DNA of 64,000 bases, taken from NCBI RefSeq assembly GCF_001945365.1, contig NZ_MSTQ01000006.1:124001-188000 (forward strand). The letters are read 5' to 3'. The notes beneath the pieces are model-generated. The model was not told where the DNA came from. It saw only the letters and a program-made list of their open reading frames with translations, and made no database searches. Within the stretch, counting starts at the first letter, position 1, and each line of letters starts with the position of its first letter. This document shows positions 33,116 to 40,963 of this stretch, in pieces. This DNA is from Pseudomonas reinekei (GTDB lineage Bacteria; Pseudomonadota; Gammaproteobacteria; Pseudomonadales; Pseudomonadaceae). Position numbers and translations under genes: made by a program.

Positions 33116-34492
33116 ATGTCCTTTTCCCGTCGACAAATACTCGGTGGACTGGCCGGTCTTGTGGTGGTTGGCGTGGGAGCCGGTGGGGCGTCGCGGTACT
33201 GGCTGGGCAAGATGGCCGATGCGGACGCCGGTCATGACTATGAACTGATCGCCGCACCACTGGACGTCGAGTTGGTGCCGGGACACAAGACCGAGGCCTG
33301 GGCGTTCGGCCCGTCGGCGCCGGGCACCGAGTTGCGCGTGCGCCAGGGCGAATGGCTGCGGGTGCGCTTCATCAATCACCTGCCGGTCGCCACCACCATT
33401 CACTGGCACGGCATCCGTCTGCCGCTGGAGATGGACGGCGTGCCGTACGTCTCGCAATTGCCGGTGCTGCCGGGCGAATATTTCGATTACAAGTTCCGCG
33501 TGCCTGATGCCGGCAGCTACTGGTATCACCCGCATGTCAGCAGCAGCGAAGAGCTTGGTCGCGGGCTGGTCGGTCCGCTGATCGTCGAAGAACGTGAGCC
33601 CACCGGCTTCAAGTACGAAAAAACCTTGAGCCTGAAGAACTGGCACATCGATGAGCAGGGCGCTTTCGTCGACTTCAGCATTCCCCGGGAAGCCGCCCGT
33701 GGCGGCACGGCGGGGCGGCTTTCGACCATCAACGGCGTGCCGCTGGCGGTGATCGATTTGCCTGCCGGGCAGATCACCCGCGTGCGTTTGCTCAACCTCG
33801 ACAACACCCTGACCTATCGCCTGAACATCCCCGGCGTCGAAGCGCAGATCTATGCGCTGGATGGCAACCCCATCGAACCGCGCCCGCTCGGCAAGGAATA
33901 CTGGCTCGGTCCGGGCATGCGTATCTGCCTGGCGATCAAGGCACCGCCGGCCGGTGAAGAGTTATCCCTGCGCAACGGCCCGGTGCGCCTGGGTACGCTA
34001 AGGTCTGTCGCCAATACTGACGCGCCGACGCAGTGGCCGCTCGCGCTGCCCGCCAACCCGGTGGCCGAGCCGGACCTGGCCAATGCCGAGAAACTCAACT
34101 TCAATTTCGAATGGGTCGGTTCCGTGTCGGTGAACGTCGACAACGGCAAACCGCCGAGCCTGTGGCAGATCAACGGCCAGGCCTGGGACATCACCGACAA
34201 GACCTGCGCCGACCGCCCGATTGCTAAGCTCGAGAAGGGCAAGAGCTACATTTTCGAACTGAAAAACATGACCCAGTATCAACACCCGATCCACCTGCAC
34301 GGCATGAGCTTCAAGGTGATTGCCTCGAACCGGCACAAGGTGATTCCGTACTTCACCGACACCTACCTGCTGGGCAAGAACGAGCGCGCGCAAGTGGCGC
34401 TGGTGGCGGATAATCCCGGGGTGTGGATGTTCCATTGCCATGTGATCGACCACATGGAAACCGGCCTGATGGCCGCTATCGAGGTGGCCTGA
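33116..34492 (+). CDS. Tat-exported multicopper oxidase
   Basis: A 458-residue three-cupredoxin protein. The twin-arginine signal SFSRRQILGGLAG predicts folded export. The four copper clusters are intact: HWHGIRLP, YWYHPHVS, HPIHLHGM and HCHVIDHMETGLM, the last with an axial methionine. It should oxidise metals or phenolic compounds with oxygen. CueO/CopA-like copper handling is possible, but it lacks an obvious methionine-rich segment. The ATG at 33116 restores the Tat signal. The TGA overlaps the tadA ATG by one base. Confidence 0.9.
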   Translation: MSFSRRQILGGLAGLVVVGVGAGGASRYWLGKMADADAGHDYELIAAPLDVELVPGHKTEAWAFGPSAPGTELRVRQGEWLRVRFINHLPVATTIHWHGIRLPLEMDGVPYVSQLPVLPGEYFDYKFRVPDAGSYWYHPHVSSSEELGRGLVGPLIVEEREPTGFKYEKTLSLKNWHIDEQGAFVDFSIPREAARGGTAGRLSTINGVPLAVIDLPAGQITRVRLLNLDNTLTYRLNIPGVEAQIYALDGNPIEPRPLGKEYWLGPGMRICLAIKAPPAGEELSLRNGPVRLGTLRSVANTDAPTQWPLALPANPVAEPDLANAEKLNFNFEWVGSVSVNVDNGKPPSLWQINGQAWDITDKTCADRPIAKLEKGKSYIFELKNMTQYQHPIHLHGMSFKVIASNRHKVIPYFTDTYLLGKNERAQVALVADNPGVWMFHCHVIDHMETGLMAAIEVA

Positions 34493-34989
34493 TGCGTCAG
34501 ATTCGTCCCGCTGCCATCATCGATCGCAGCCGAGATCGCGACTTCATGCGCGAAGCGTTGGCGCTGGCTGCCCAAGGTGCGGCGCTGGGTGAAGTGCCGG
34601 TAGGCGCGGTGCTGGTGCAGGATGGAGAAATCATCGGCCGCGGCTTCAACTGCCCGATCAGCGGCAACGACCCCAGCGCCCATGCCGAGATGGTCGCGAT
34701 CCGCGCGGCGGCACAGGCCGTGAGCAACTATCGCCTGCCGGGCAGCACGCTGTACGTGACCCTGGAGCCATGCAGCATGTGCGCCGGGCTGATCGTGCAT
34801 TCGCGGATTGCGCGGGTGGTGTATGGCGCGCTGGAGCCGAAGGCGGGGATTGTGCAGAGCCAGGGGCAGTTCTTCACCCAGGGCTTTTTGAATCACCGGG
34901 TGTTGTATGAAGGCGGGGTGTTGGCCGAGGAGTGCGGGGCGGTGTTGAGCGAGTTTTTCAAGGCACGGCGCGCGAAGCCCTCAGACTGA
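34492..34989 (+). CDS. tadA: tRNA adenosine(34) deaminase
   Basis: A 165-residue deaminase with the zinc/catalytic motifs HAEMVAI and PCSMCAG. It converts A34 to inosine in tRNA-Arg(ACG). It starts at TGATG, overlapping the oxidase stop, so it is translationally coupled to it. The upstream in-frame start at 34423 lies within the oxidase gene and is rejected. Confidence 0.95.
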   Translation: MRQIRPAAIIDRSRDRDFMREALALAAQGAALGEVPVGAVLVQDGEIIGRGFNCPISGNDPSAHAEMVAIRAAAQAVSNYRLPGSTLYVTLEPCSMCAGLIVHSRIARVVYGALEPKAGIVQSQGQFFTQGFLNHRVLYEGGVLAEECGAVLSEFFKARRAKPSD

Positions 34990-34997
34990 ACTCGACA

Positions 34998-35027
34998 CTG
35001 TAGGAGCTGGCAAGCCAGCTCCTACAG
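34998..35027. repeat. REP palindrome acting as a convergent terminator
   Basis: CTGTAGGAGCTGGC and its inverse complement, with a two-base loop, lie between the convergent tadA and cmoB. Confidence 0.8.
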
Positions 35028-35053
35028 GTTCAATTGGTACCTGGGGGATTGGG

Positions 35054-36010
35054 TTACTTCTTAGCCACGATCACCGCGCGCATCGGCGCCGGCAGCCCTT
35101 CGATGGTCTTGCTGTGATCCTCGGGGTCGAGGAAATCATTGAGCGATTGATACTTCATCCACTCCGTCCCGCGCTGTTCCTCAACCGTGGTCACGCTCAC
35201 ATCTACGCATTTCACATCGCTGAACCCGGCCCGACGCAACCACAATTCCAACGCCGGCACCGACGGCAGGAACCACACGTTGCGCATTTGTGCGTAACGA
35301 TCTTCCGGCACCAGCACCTGATGTTTGTCGCCTTCGACCACCAGGGTTTCCAGCACCAGTTCCCCGCCCTTGACCAGGCAATCCTTCAGCGCCAGCAAGT
35401 GCTCGATCGGCGAGCGGCGGTGGTAGAACACGCCCATGGAAAACACCGTGTCGAAACCTTCGAGGTTCGGCGGCAGGTCTTCGAACGGGAAGGGCAGGTG
35501 CCAGGCATTCGGCTCGGACAGGTAACGCTTCACGGCCTGGAACTGACAGAAGAACAGCCAGTTCGGATCGACACCGATCACGCTGTCGGCACCGGCGCCA
35601 AGCATGCGCCACATGTAGTAACCGTTGCCGCAACCGACATCGAGGATGCGTTTGCCCTTGAGGTCCAGGTGCGGTGACACCCGCGACCATTTCCAGTCCG
35701 AGCGCCATTCGGTGTCGACGTGTACGCCGAACAAATCGAACGGCCCTTTGCGCCACGGCGACAGGCCCATGAGCGCAGTGCGCATCTGCGCGCGGGTCGC
35801 GTCGTCGCAATCGGTGTCGAGCTTCAAGCCTTTAAGCAGATCGACCTCACTCGGCTGGATCTTCGGCAGGGCGTCCAGTGCGCTCTGCCAGCGCTCCAGG
35901 TCGCCGTGACCCTTTTCCATTTTCTTGTCGAGTTGCGCCTGCAGGGTGTTGGCCCAGTCGGCCAGCGGCGTGCCGGCCAGACGCCGGGCGAGGGGGGACA
36001 GATCAATCAT
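35054..36010 (-). CDS. cmoB: tRNA U34 carboxymethyltransferase
   Basis: A 318-residue carboxy-SAM-dependent transferase, with the SAM-fold glycine motif [13 protein letters not shown] and the family N-terminus [16 protein letters not shown]. It makes cmo5U34 in tRNA using carboxy-SAM from CmoA. Its ATG overlaps the cmoA stop as ATGA, so the two are translated together. Confidence 0.95.
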   Translation of the reverse strand: MIDLSPLARRLAGTPLADWANTLQAQLDKKMEKGHGDLERWQSALDALPKIQPSEVDLLKGLKLDTDCDDATRAQMRTALMGLSPWRKGPFDLFGVHVDTEWRSDWKWSRVSPHLDLKGKRILDVGCGNGYYMWRMLGAGADSVIGVDPNWLFFCQFQAVKRYLSEPNAWHLPFPFEDLPPNLEGFDTVFSMGVFYHRRSPIEHLLALKDCLVKGGELVLETLVVEGDKHQVLVPEDRYAQMRNVWFLPSVPALELWLRRAGFSDVKCVDVSVTTVEEQRGTEWMKYQSLNDFLDPEDHSKTIEGLPAPMRAVIVAKK

Positions 36011-36750
36011 GGCAAGGCAATCAACGAGGCAAAGTTAAGACACTGGAACCACGGCACGACTTTCGAGAACCCGGCGACCAACAGGCGTTCGCGGTGTTCT
36101 TCGAGGCTGTCGGGCTTCATGACGTTTTCAATGGCGCTGCGCTTCTGGGCTATTTCCAGTTCGCTGTAGCCGTTGGCGCGTTTGAACGCGATGTGCAGAT
36201 CGGTGAGCAGCGCGTGTTCCTGCTCGTCTTCGAAGCGCAGTTTTTCCGAGAGGATCAATGCACCGCCCGGCAACAGCGACTGACGGATGCGCGACAGCAG
36301 TGCCGTGCGCTGGTCCCGGGCGATGAATTGCAGGGTGAAGTTCAGCGCCACCACCGAGGCAGGCTGGAAGTCGAGGGCGAGAATGTCGCCTTCGATCACG
36401 TCCACCGGCAGCAACTCCTGGAACATCGAGTCCTGTCCGTTGAGGTACTCGCGGCAGCGTTCGACCATGGCCGCGGAGTTATCCACAGCGATGACGCGGC
36501 AACCGTCGGTGCGCACGTGTCGGCGCAGGGCCTGGGTCACGGCGCCGAGGGATGAGCCCAGGTCATACAGCACGCTGTGGGGCTGGGCGAACTGCGCGGC
36601 GAGCACGCCAAGGTTTTCGACGATGGTCGGATAACCCGGCACCGAGCGCTTGATCATGTCCGGGAACACCCGCACCACGTCCTCGTTAAAGGCGAAGTCA
36701 GGCACCTGGGCCAAAGGCTGGGCGAAAAGGCGATCGGGTTCTTTGCTCAC
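36007..36750 (-). CDS. cmoA: Carboxy-S-adenosyl-L-methionine synthase
   Basis: A 247-residue enzyme that makes carboxy-SAM from SAM and prephenate. It has [17 protein letters not shown] and a second fold motif around residue 150. I take GTG 36750 ([11 protein letters not shown]) as the start. It gives the family length, and the longer frame from 36795 has no conserved extension. It is the first gene of the cmoA-cmoB pair. Confidence 0.93.
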   Translation of the reverse strand: MSKEPDRLFAQPLAQVPDFAFNEDVVRVFPDMIKRSVPGYPTIVENLGVLAAQFAQPHSVLYDLGSSLGAVTQALRRHVRTDGCRVIAVDNSAAMVERCREYLNGQDSMFQELLPVDVIEGDILALDFQPASVVALNFTLQFIARDQRTALLSRIRQSLLPGGALILSEKLRFEDEQEHALLTDLHIAFKRANGYSELEIAQKRSAIENVMKPDSLEEHRERLLVAGFSKVVPWFQCLNFASLIALP

Positions 36751-36868
36751 GGCGGTTCCAGCGGCGTAGGTGGAAAAGGCCGGCATTTTAGCCAACTTGG
36801 CGCGGGGATGCGCGGGTTGTCTGATAAAGAGGCATGCCTCGGAATCTTCGCCATCAGTGATATTGCTT

Positions 36869-36930
36869 TCGCGAGCAGGCTCGCTCCCACAGGTTGATCA
36901 CCGTTCCTGTGGGAGCGAGCCTGCTCGCGA
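36869..36930. repeat. REP doublet, arms in reverse order
   Basis: The two 22-base arms (36869-36890 and 36909-36930) are arranged tail to tail, with 18 bases between, the opposite order to the other doublets. It ends five bases before the stop of the next gene. Confidence 0.88.
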
Positions 36931-36934
36931 TGGG

Positions 36935-37570
36935 TCAACTCGGTTTCTGATTAAATGCCGAAGCCGTAATGCCCCATTGCCCCAGCCAATAGCTGAGGAT
37001 GATCACATAAGGCGCCGCTTCAAACGGCATCACAAACCGACTGATGCCGATCACGCTGTCGGAGAACACAAACGCCACTGCGCCAGCGGCAGCCAGCAGT
37101 GCCGAACGTTTCGGCACGTCAGTGCCGAGCCGGGCCAGTGCGCGCCAGAGCATGGCGCTGATCGCCAGGCCGTAAACAATCACCGGAATCAGCAGCGACC
37201 CCAGCCCGTGAGAGATCAGAACCCCCAGCAGTAGGGCGCCAACGCCGAGGGCCAGAATCAGCGGCAACACGGCCAGACGTCGACAATCGCTCAAGTACGC
37301 TTTCAGATAAGCCAAATGGGCAACCAGAAACGCCCCCAGCCCAAACACGAACAAATCCCCGGGCCATGCCAGCAGCACATCGCCGAGCAGGGAGAAGATC
37401 AAGCCAAGACTGATCCAGCGCCGGTATTCGCTGGGCGGCGCATCGTGCAGCCAGCCGAGCAGGGCCAGAACGGGCAGCGGCTTGACCAGCAGGCACAGGA
37501 GCGAGGCGTGCACGCTCAAACCATAGAGGAACGTCACTGCGCCCATCAGCGCCAGAATCAACCAGCCCAC
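36935..37570 (-). CDS. YhhN-family membrane protein (lysoplasmalogenase-like)
   Basis: A 211-residue protein with about seven to eight membrane segments and the YhhN/TMEM86 pattern (LLGDVLLAW, SDSVIGISRF). Characterised members hydrolyse lysoplasmalogen; bacterial substrates are uncertain. GTG 37570 starts two bases after the chagasin-type gene, so the two are probably co-transcribed. Confidence 0.85.
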   Translation of the reverse strand: MGWLILALMGAVTFLYGLSVHASLLCLLVKPLPVLALLGWLHDAPPSEYRRWISLGLIFSLLGDVLLAWPGDLFVFGLGAFLVAHLAYLKAYLSDCRRLAVLPLILALGVGALLLGVLISHGLGSLLIPVIVYGLAISAMLWRALARLGTDVPKRSALLAAAGAVAFVFSDSVIGISRFVMPFEAAPYVIILSYWLGQWGITASAFNQKPS

Positions 37571-37572
37571 GG

Positions 37573-37965
37573 TCAGTTGACCGAGATGTTGCAGTCGAAG
37601 GAATCAACCGGCAGCACTTCCGGCGCCCAGGGTTGTTGCGAAGTCAGGCGCAAACGTCCGGTGCCGGTGGCAAAGGCTTGAAAACGCCAGGTTGATACAC
37701 CCGCAGACCCCACGATACCGGCGTCTTCGGGGTTGCGATAAACCTCTGGGCCTAACGGGCGCAACACGCCACCGGCCGAATCCTGAATGGCCCAGCGGTA
37801 ACCCGTGGTCGGATTGCTCGGCAGGGTCAGAATCAGGTTTTGCCCGTTAACGAGTTTCACCGGGCATTCGCTTTGTTTTTCCACGGTCACGTTGTGTGCA
37901 GGTTGCGTGGCGCATCCGGCCAGCAAGGCGAGGGCGAGGGGGAGAAACAGGCGAGTGTGGGACAT
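37573..37965 (-). CDS. icp: Chagasin-type (I42) cysteine protease inhibitor, lipoprotein
   Basis: A 130-residue protein with a lipobox (LALLAGC) and the chagasin loop NPTTGYRW, which enters the active site of papain-like proteases. PAO1 has an Icp-type inhibitor next to the AsrA protease, as I recall, matching this neighbourhood. It likely sits at the cell surface or in the periplasm. It does not inhibit serine-lysine Lon proteases on family knowledge, so its partner is elsewhere. Confidence 0.85.
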   Translation of the reverse strand: MSHTRLFLPLALALLAGCATQPAHNVTVEKQSECPVKLVNGQNLILTLPSNPTTGYRWAIQDSAGGVLRPLGPEVYRNPEDAGIVGSAGVSTWRFQAFATGTGRLRLTSQQPWAPEVLPVDSFDCNISVN

Positions 37966-38060
37966 AGGCTCAGGGGCTCCGGCGTTTACGACGAACGGCG
38001 AGCATAACCGAGATGAGACAAATTGTGACAGCCACTGAAGGAGGCGGTGTCAGGGCTGAC

Positions 38061-38219
38061 GCTTTCGCGAGCAGGCTCGCTCCCACAGGTTTTTTGCAGC
38101 GATCACGAAATGTGTGAACACCACCGATCATTGTGGGGCAGAGGCCTGCACAGGGGTTGGCAGTGAACACAGATTTTGTGAACACCGCCGACCACTGTGG
38201 AGCCTGCTCGCGATAGCGG
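38061..38219. repeat. Broken REP doublet with an internal duplication
   Basis: One intact arm (38061-38086) faces a shortened arm (38197-38219) that lacks the GAGCG block. Between and overlapping them are two copies of TGTGAACACC followed by CGATCATTGTGG or CGACCACTGTGG (38113-38136, 38177-38200), 64 bases apart. Confidence 0.7.
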
Positions 38220-38241
38220 TTGTGCAGTCGCTACAGGAACA

Positions 38242-40659
38242 TCAGAAAAGCACCTTCGCCACCTCCGCAAAGCGCTTGGCAAAGTGCACGGTAATCCCTT
38301 CCTTCAGATACTCCGGCAACTCCTCGAAATTTCCCCGGTTAGCCTCCGGCAAGATCAGCTCGAAAATCTTCTGCCGCCGCGCGGCAATGACCTTCTCGCG
38401 CACCCCGCCAATCGGCAGTACATGCCCGGTCAACGTCAGCTCACCGGTCATCGCCACGCCTTTTTTCGGCGCCTGATTGCGGGCCAGGGACAGCAGGGCG
38501 CTGGCCATGGTTACACCGGCGCTCGGGCCGTCTTTCGGCGTCGCGCCTTCCGGTACGTGCAAGTGCACGAAGGCTTCGTCGAAGAACTTCGGATCACCAC
38601 CAAACGACTTCAGGTTGGAGCTGACGTAGCTGTAGGCAATCTCCGCAGACTCCTTCATCACATCGCCCAGCTGTCCGGTGAGCTTGAAGCCACGGTTGAG
38701 CGTATGGATGCGCGTCGCTTCGATCGGCAAGGTCGCGCCGCCCATGCTGGTCCAGGCCAGCCCGGTGATCACGCCCGTGCCCGAGAGCACCTGTTCGTTA
38801 CGGAACACCGGTTTGCCGAGTGACGGCTCGAGGTCTTTCGGGCCAAGCTTGATCACCGATTTCGGTTCGTCGAGTAGCTTCATCACCGCCTTGCGCACCA
38901 GTTTGCCAAGGTTTTTCTCCAGCTGACGCACACCGGCTTCACGGGCATAACCGTCGATCAAGGCTTTGAGCGCGCTGTCGCTGATGGTCAGGCTGCCTTT
39001 CGATACACCGGCCTTCTCAAGCTGTTTCGGCCACAGGTGACGCTTGGCGATGGCGACTTTTTCTTCGGTGATGTAGCCCGACAGGCGAATCACTTCCATC
39101 CGGTCCAGCAATGGGCCAGGGATCGAGTCCAGGGTGTTGGCGGTGCAGATGAACAGCACTTTCGACAGGTCCATGCGCAGGTCGAGGTAGTGGTCGAGGA
39201 ATTCGACGTTCTGCTCCGGATCAAGGGTTTCCAGCAGCGCCGAGGCCGGGTCGCCCTGGTAGCTCTGGCCCATCTTGTCGATTTCGTCGAGCATGATCAC
39301 CGGGTTCATCACTTCGACGTCTTTCAACGCCTGCACCAGTTTGCCCGGCTGCGCGCCGATGTAGGTGCGACGGTGGCCCTTGATCTCGGCTTCGTCGCGC
39401 ATACCGCCGAGGCTGAAGCGATAGAACGGCCGGCCCAGGGATTCGGCGATGGATTTGCCGACGCTGGTTTTACCCACACCTGGTGGTCCCACCAGCAACA
39501 CGATGGAACCGCTGATCTCGCCTTTATAGGCACCGACTGCGAGGAATTCGAGGATGCGGTCCTTGATGTCGTCGAGGCCGGCGTGGTGTTGGTCCAGCAC
39601 CTTGCGCGCGTGTTTGAGGTCGAGTTTGTCCTCGCCGTACACGCCCCACGGCACCGAGGTCGCCCAGTCGATGTAATTGCGGGTCACCGCATACTCCGGC
39701 GAGCCGGTCTCAAGGATCGACAGTTTGTTCATTTCCTCTTCGAGGCGTTTCTGCACCTGCGCCGGCAGGACTTTGCCTTCCAGCCGCTGTTCGAATTGTT
39801 CGAGATCGGCGCTGCGGTCGTCCTTGGTCAACCCCAGTTCCTGCTGGATGACCTTGAGTTGTTCCTTGAGGAAGAACTCGCGCTGGTGCTCGCCGATCTT
39901 GCGATTCACTTCGGCGGAGATTTCTTTTTGCAGGCGAGCGACTTCGACTTCCTTGCGCAGCATCGGCAGGACTTTTTCCATGCGCTTGAGCATCGGCACG
40001 CAATCGAGCACTTCCTGCAGTTCGCTGCCGGTGGCTGAGGTGAGGGCGGCGGCGAAGTCGGTCAGCGGCGACGGATCGTTGGGGCTGAAGCGGTTGAGGT
40101 AATTCTTCAGCTCTTCGCTGTACAGCGGATTGAGCGGCAGCAATTCCTTGATCGCATTGATCAGCGCCATGCCGTAGGCCTTGACCTCATCGGTCGGCTC
40201 GGTGGGCTGGTGCGGGTATTCGACCTCCACCAGGTACGGCGGGCGATGGTGCTTGAGCCAGGTCTTGAGGCGGACGCGGGTCAGGCCCTGGGCGACGAAC
40301 TGCAGTTTGCCGTTTTCGCGGCTGGCGTGGTGCACCTTGACCAGCGTGCCGTACAGCGGCAGGGCCGAGGTGTCGAAGTGGCGCGGGTCTTCCTGGGGCG
40401 TGTCCATGTAGAACAGGGCCAGGGAGTGGTGATCGGACTTGCTGACCAGGTCGAGGGTCTCGGCCCACGGTTCTTCATTGACGATGACCGGCAGCACTTG
40501 GGCCGGGAAGAACGGTCGGTTGTGGATCGGGATGATGTAGACCTTGTCCGGCAGGTTCTGGCCGGGCAGGGCGAGGCCTTTGCCGGTGGAGTGATGGGCG
40601 GCGTTTTCCGGGTCGGCGTATTCACTCGGGTCTTCGGGAAACTCTTGCTTATCGGTCAT
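38242..40659 (-). CDS. asrA: AsrA-type Lon-family ATP-dependent protease
   Basis: An 805-residue second Lon-type protease. The N-terminal substrate domain (PUA-like, to about 200) and a coiled coil precede the AAA+ module with GPPGVGKTSVG and IMLDEIDKMG, then the serine-lysine protease domain with KDGPSAGVTM and the lysine in GGVREKVIAA. In P. aeruginosa, AsrA is a heat-shock and aminoglycoside-stress factor. The ATG at 40659 is preferred to TTG 40674. It is preceded by AGGTG. Confidence 0.92.
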   Translation of the reverse strand: MTDKQEFPEDPSEYADPENAAHHSTGKGLALPGQNLPDKVYIIPIHNRPFFPAQVLPVIVNEEPWAETLDLVSKSDHHSLALFYMDTPQEDPRHFDTSALPLYGTLVKVHHASRENGKLQFVAQGLTRVRLKTWLKHHRPPYLVEVEYPHQPTEPTDEVKAYGMALINAIKELLPLNPLYSEELKNYLNRFSPNDPSPLTDFAAALTSATGSELQEVLDCVPMLKRMEKVLPMLRKEVEVARLQKEISAEVNRKIGEHQREFFLKEQLKVIQQELGLTKDDRSADLEQFEQRLEGKVLPAQVQKRLEEEMNKLSILETGSPEYAVTRNYIDWATSVPWGVYGEDKLDLKHARKVLDQHHAGLDDIKDRILEFLAVGAYKGEISGSIVLLVGPPGVGKTSVGKSIAESLGRPFYRFSLGGMRDEAEIKGHRRTYIGAQPGKLVQALKDVEVMNPVIMLDEIDKMGQSYQGDPASALLETLDPEQNVEFLDHYLDLRMDLSKVLFICTANTLDSIPGPLLDRMEVIRLSGYITEEKVAIAKRHLWPKQLEKAGVSKGSLTISDSALKALIDGYAREAGVRQLEKNLGKLVRKAVMKLLDEPKSVIKLGPKDLEPSLGKPVFRNEQVLSGTGVITGLAWTSMGGATLPIEATRIHTLNRGFKLTGQLGDVMKESAEIAYSYVSSNLKSFGGDPKFFDEAFVHLHVPEGATPKDGPSAGVTMASALLSLARNQAPKKGVAMTGELTLTGHVLPIGGVREKVIAARRQKIFELILPEANRGNFEELPEYLKEGITVHFAKRFAEVAKVLF

Positions 40660-40801
40660 GGGGCACCTGCGCAATGGGGTATGGGTCTTAGATGGGGCAG
40701 GTTGGCGGTGGTTTCAATGATGCGTTGGCGTTAATGAATCATTCAAAGGTGTGTTCAGTCGACAGACAGGTTAGCTGAACCATGGCTGTTCACAGGCAAA
40801 G

Positions 40802-40889
40802 GTGGGAGGGAGCCTGCTCGCGATGGCTGTTGAATATTCAGCATCAATGTTGGCTGACCTGCCGCCCTCGCGAGCAGGCTCGCCCCCAC
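40802..40889. repeat. REP doublet between asrA and gcd
   Basis: Imperfect inverse arms (40802-40823 and 40868-40889) of the GTGGGAGCGAGCCTGCTCG family. Confidence 0.88.
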
Positions 40890-40910
40890 AGTTTGTTCCG
40901 CGCAGGCAAT

Positions 40911-40946
40911 AAAAAAGGCGACGCCTGTGAGGGCGTCGCCTTTTGT
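40911..40946. terminator. Bidirectional terminator after gcd
   Basis: AAAAGGCGACGCC (40913-40925) pairs with GGCGTCGCCTTTT (40932-40944). Confidence 0.9.
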
Positions 40947-40963
40947 CTTACTGCCGTTACAAC

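Larger units (their letters stand above)
40660..40963. other. Intergenic region asrA / gcd
   Basis: 304 bases holding a REP doublet and a terminator. Upstream of asrA I see no certain sigma-32 or sigma-70 boxes. Confidence 0.5.
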
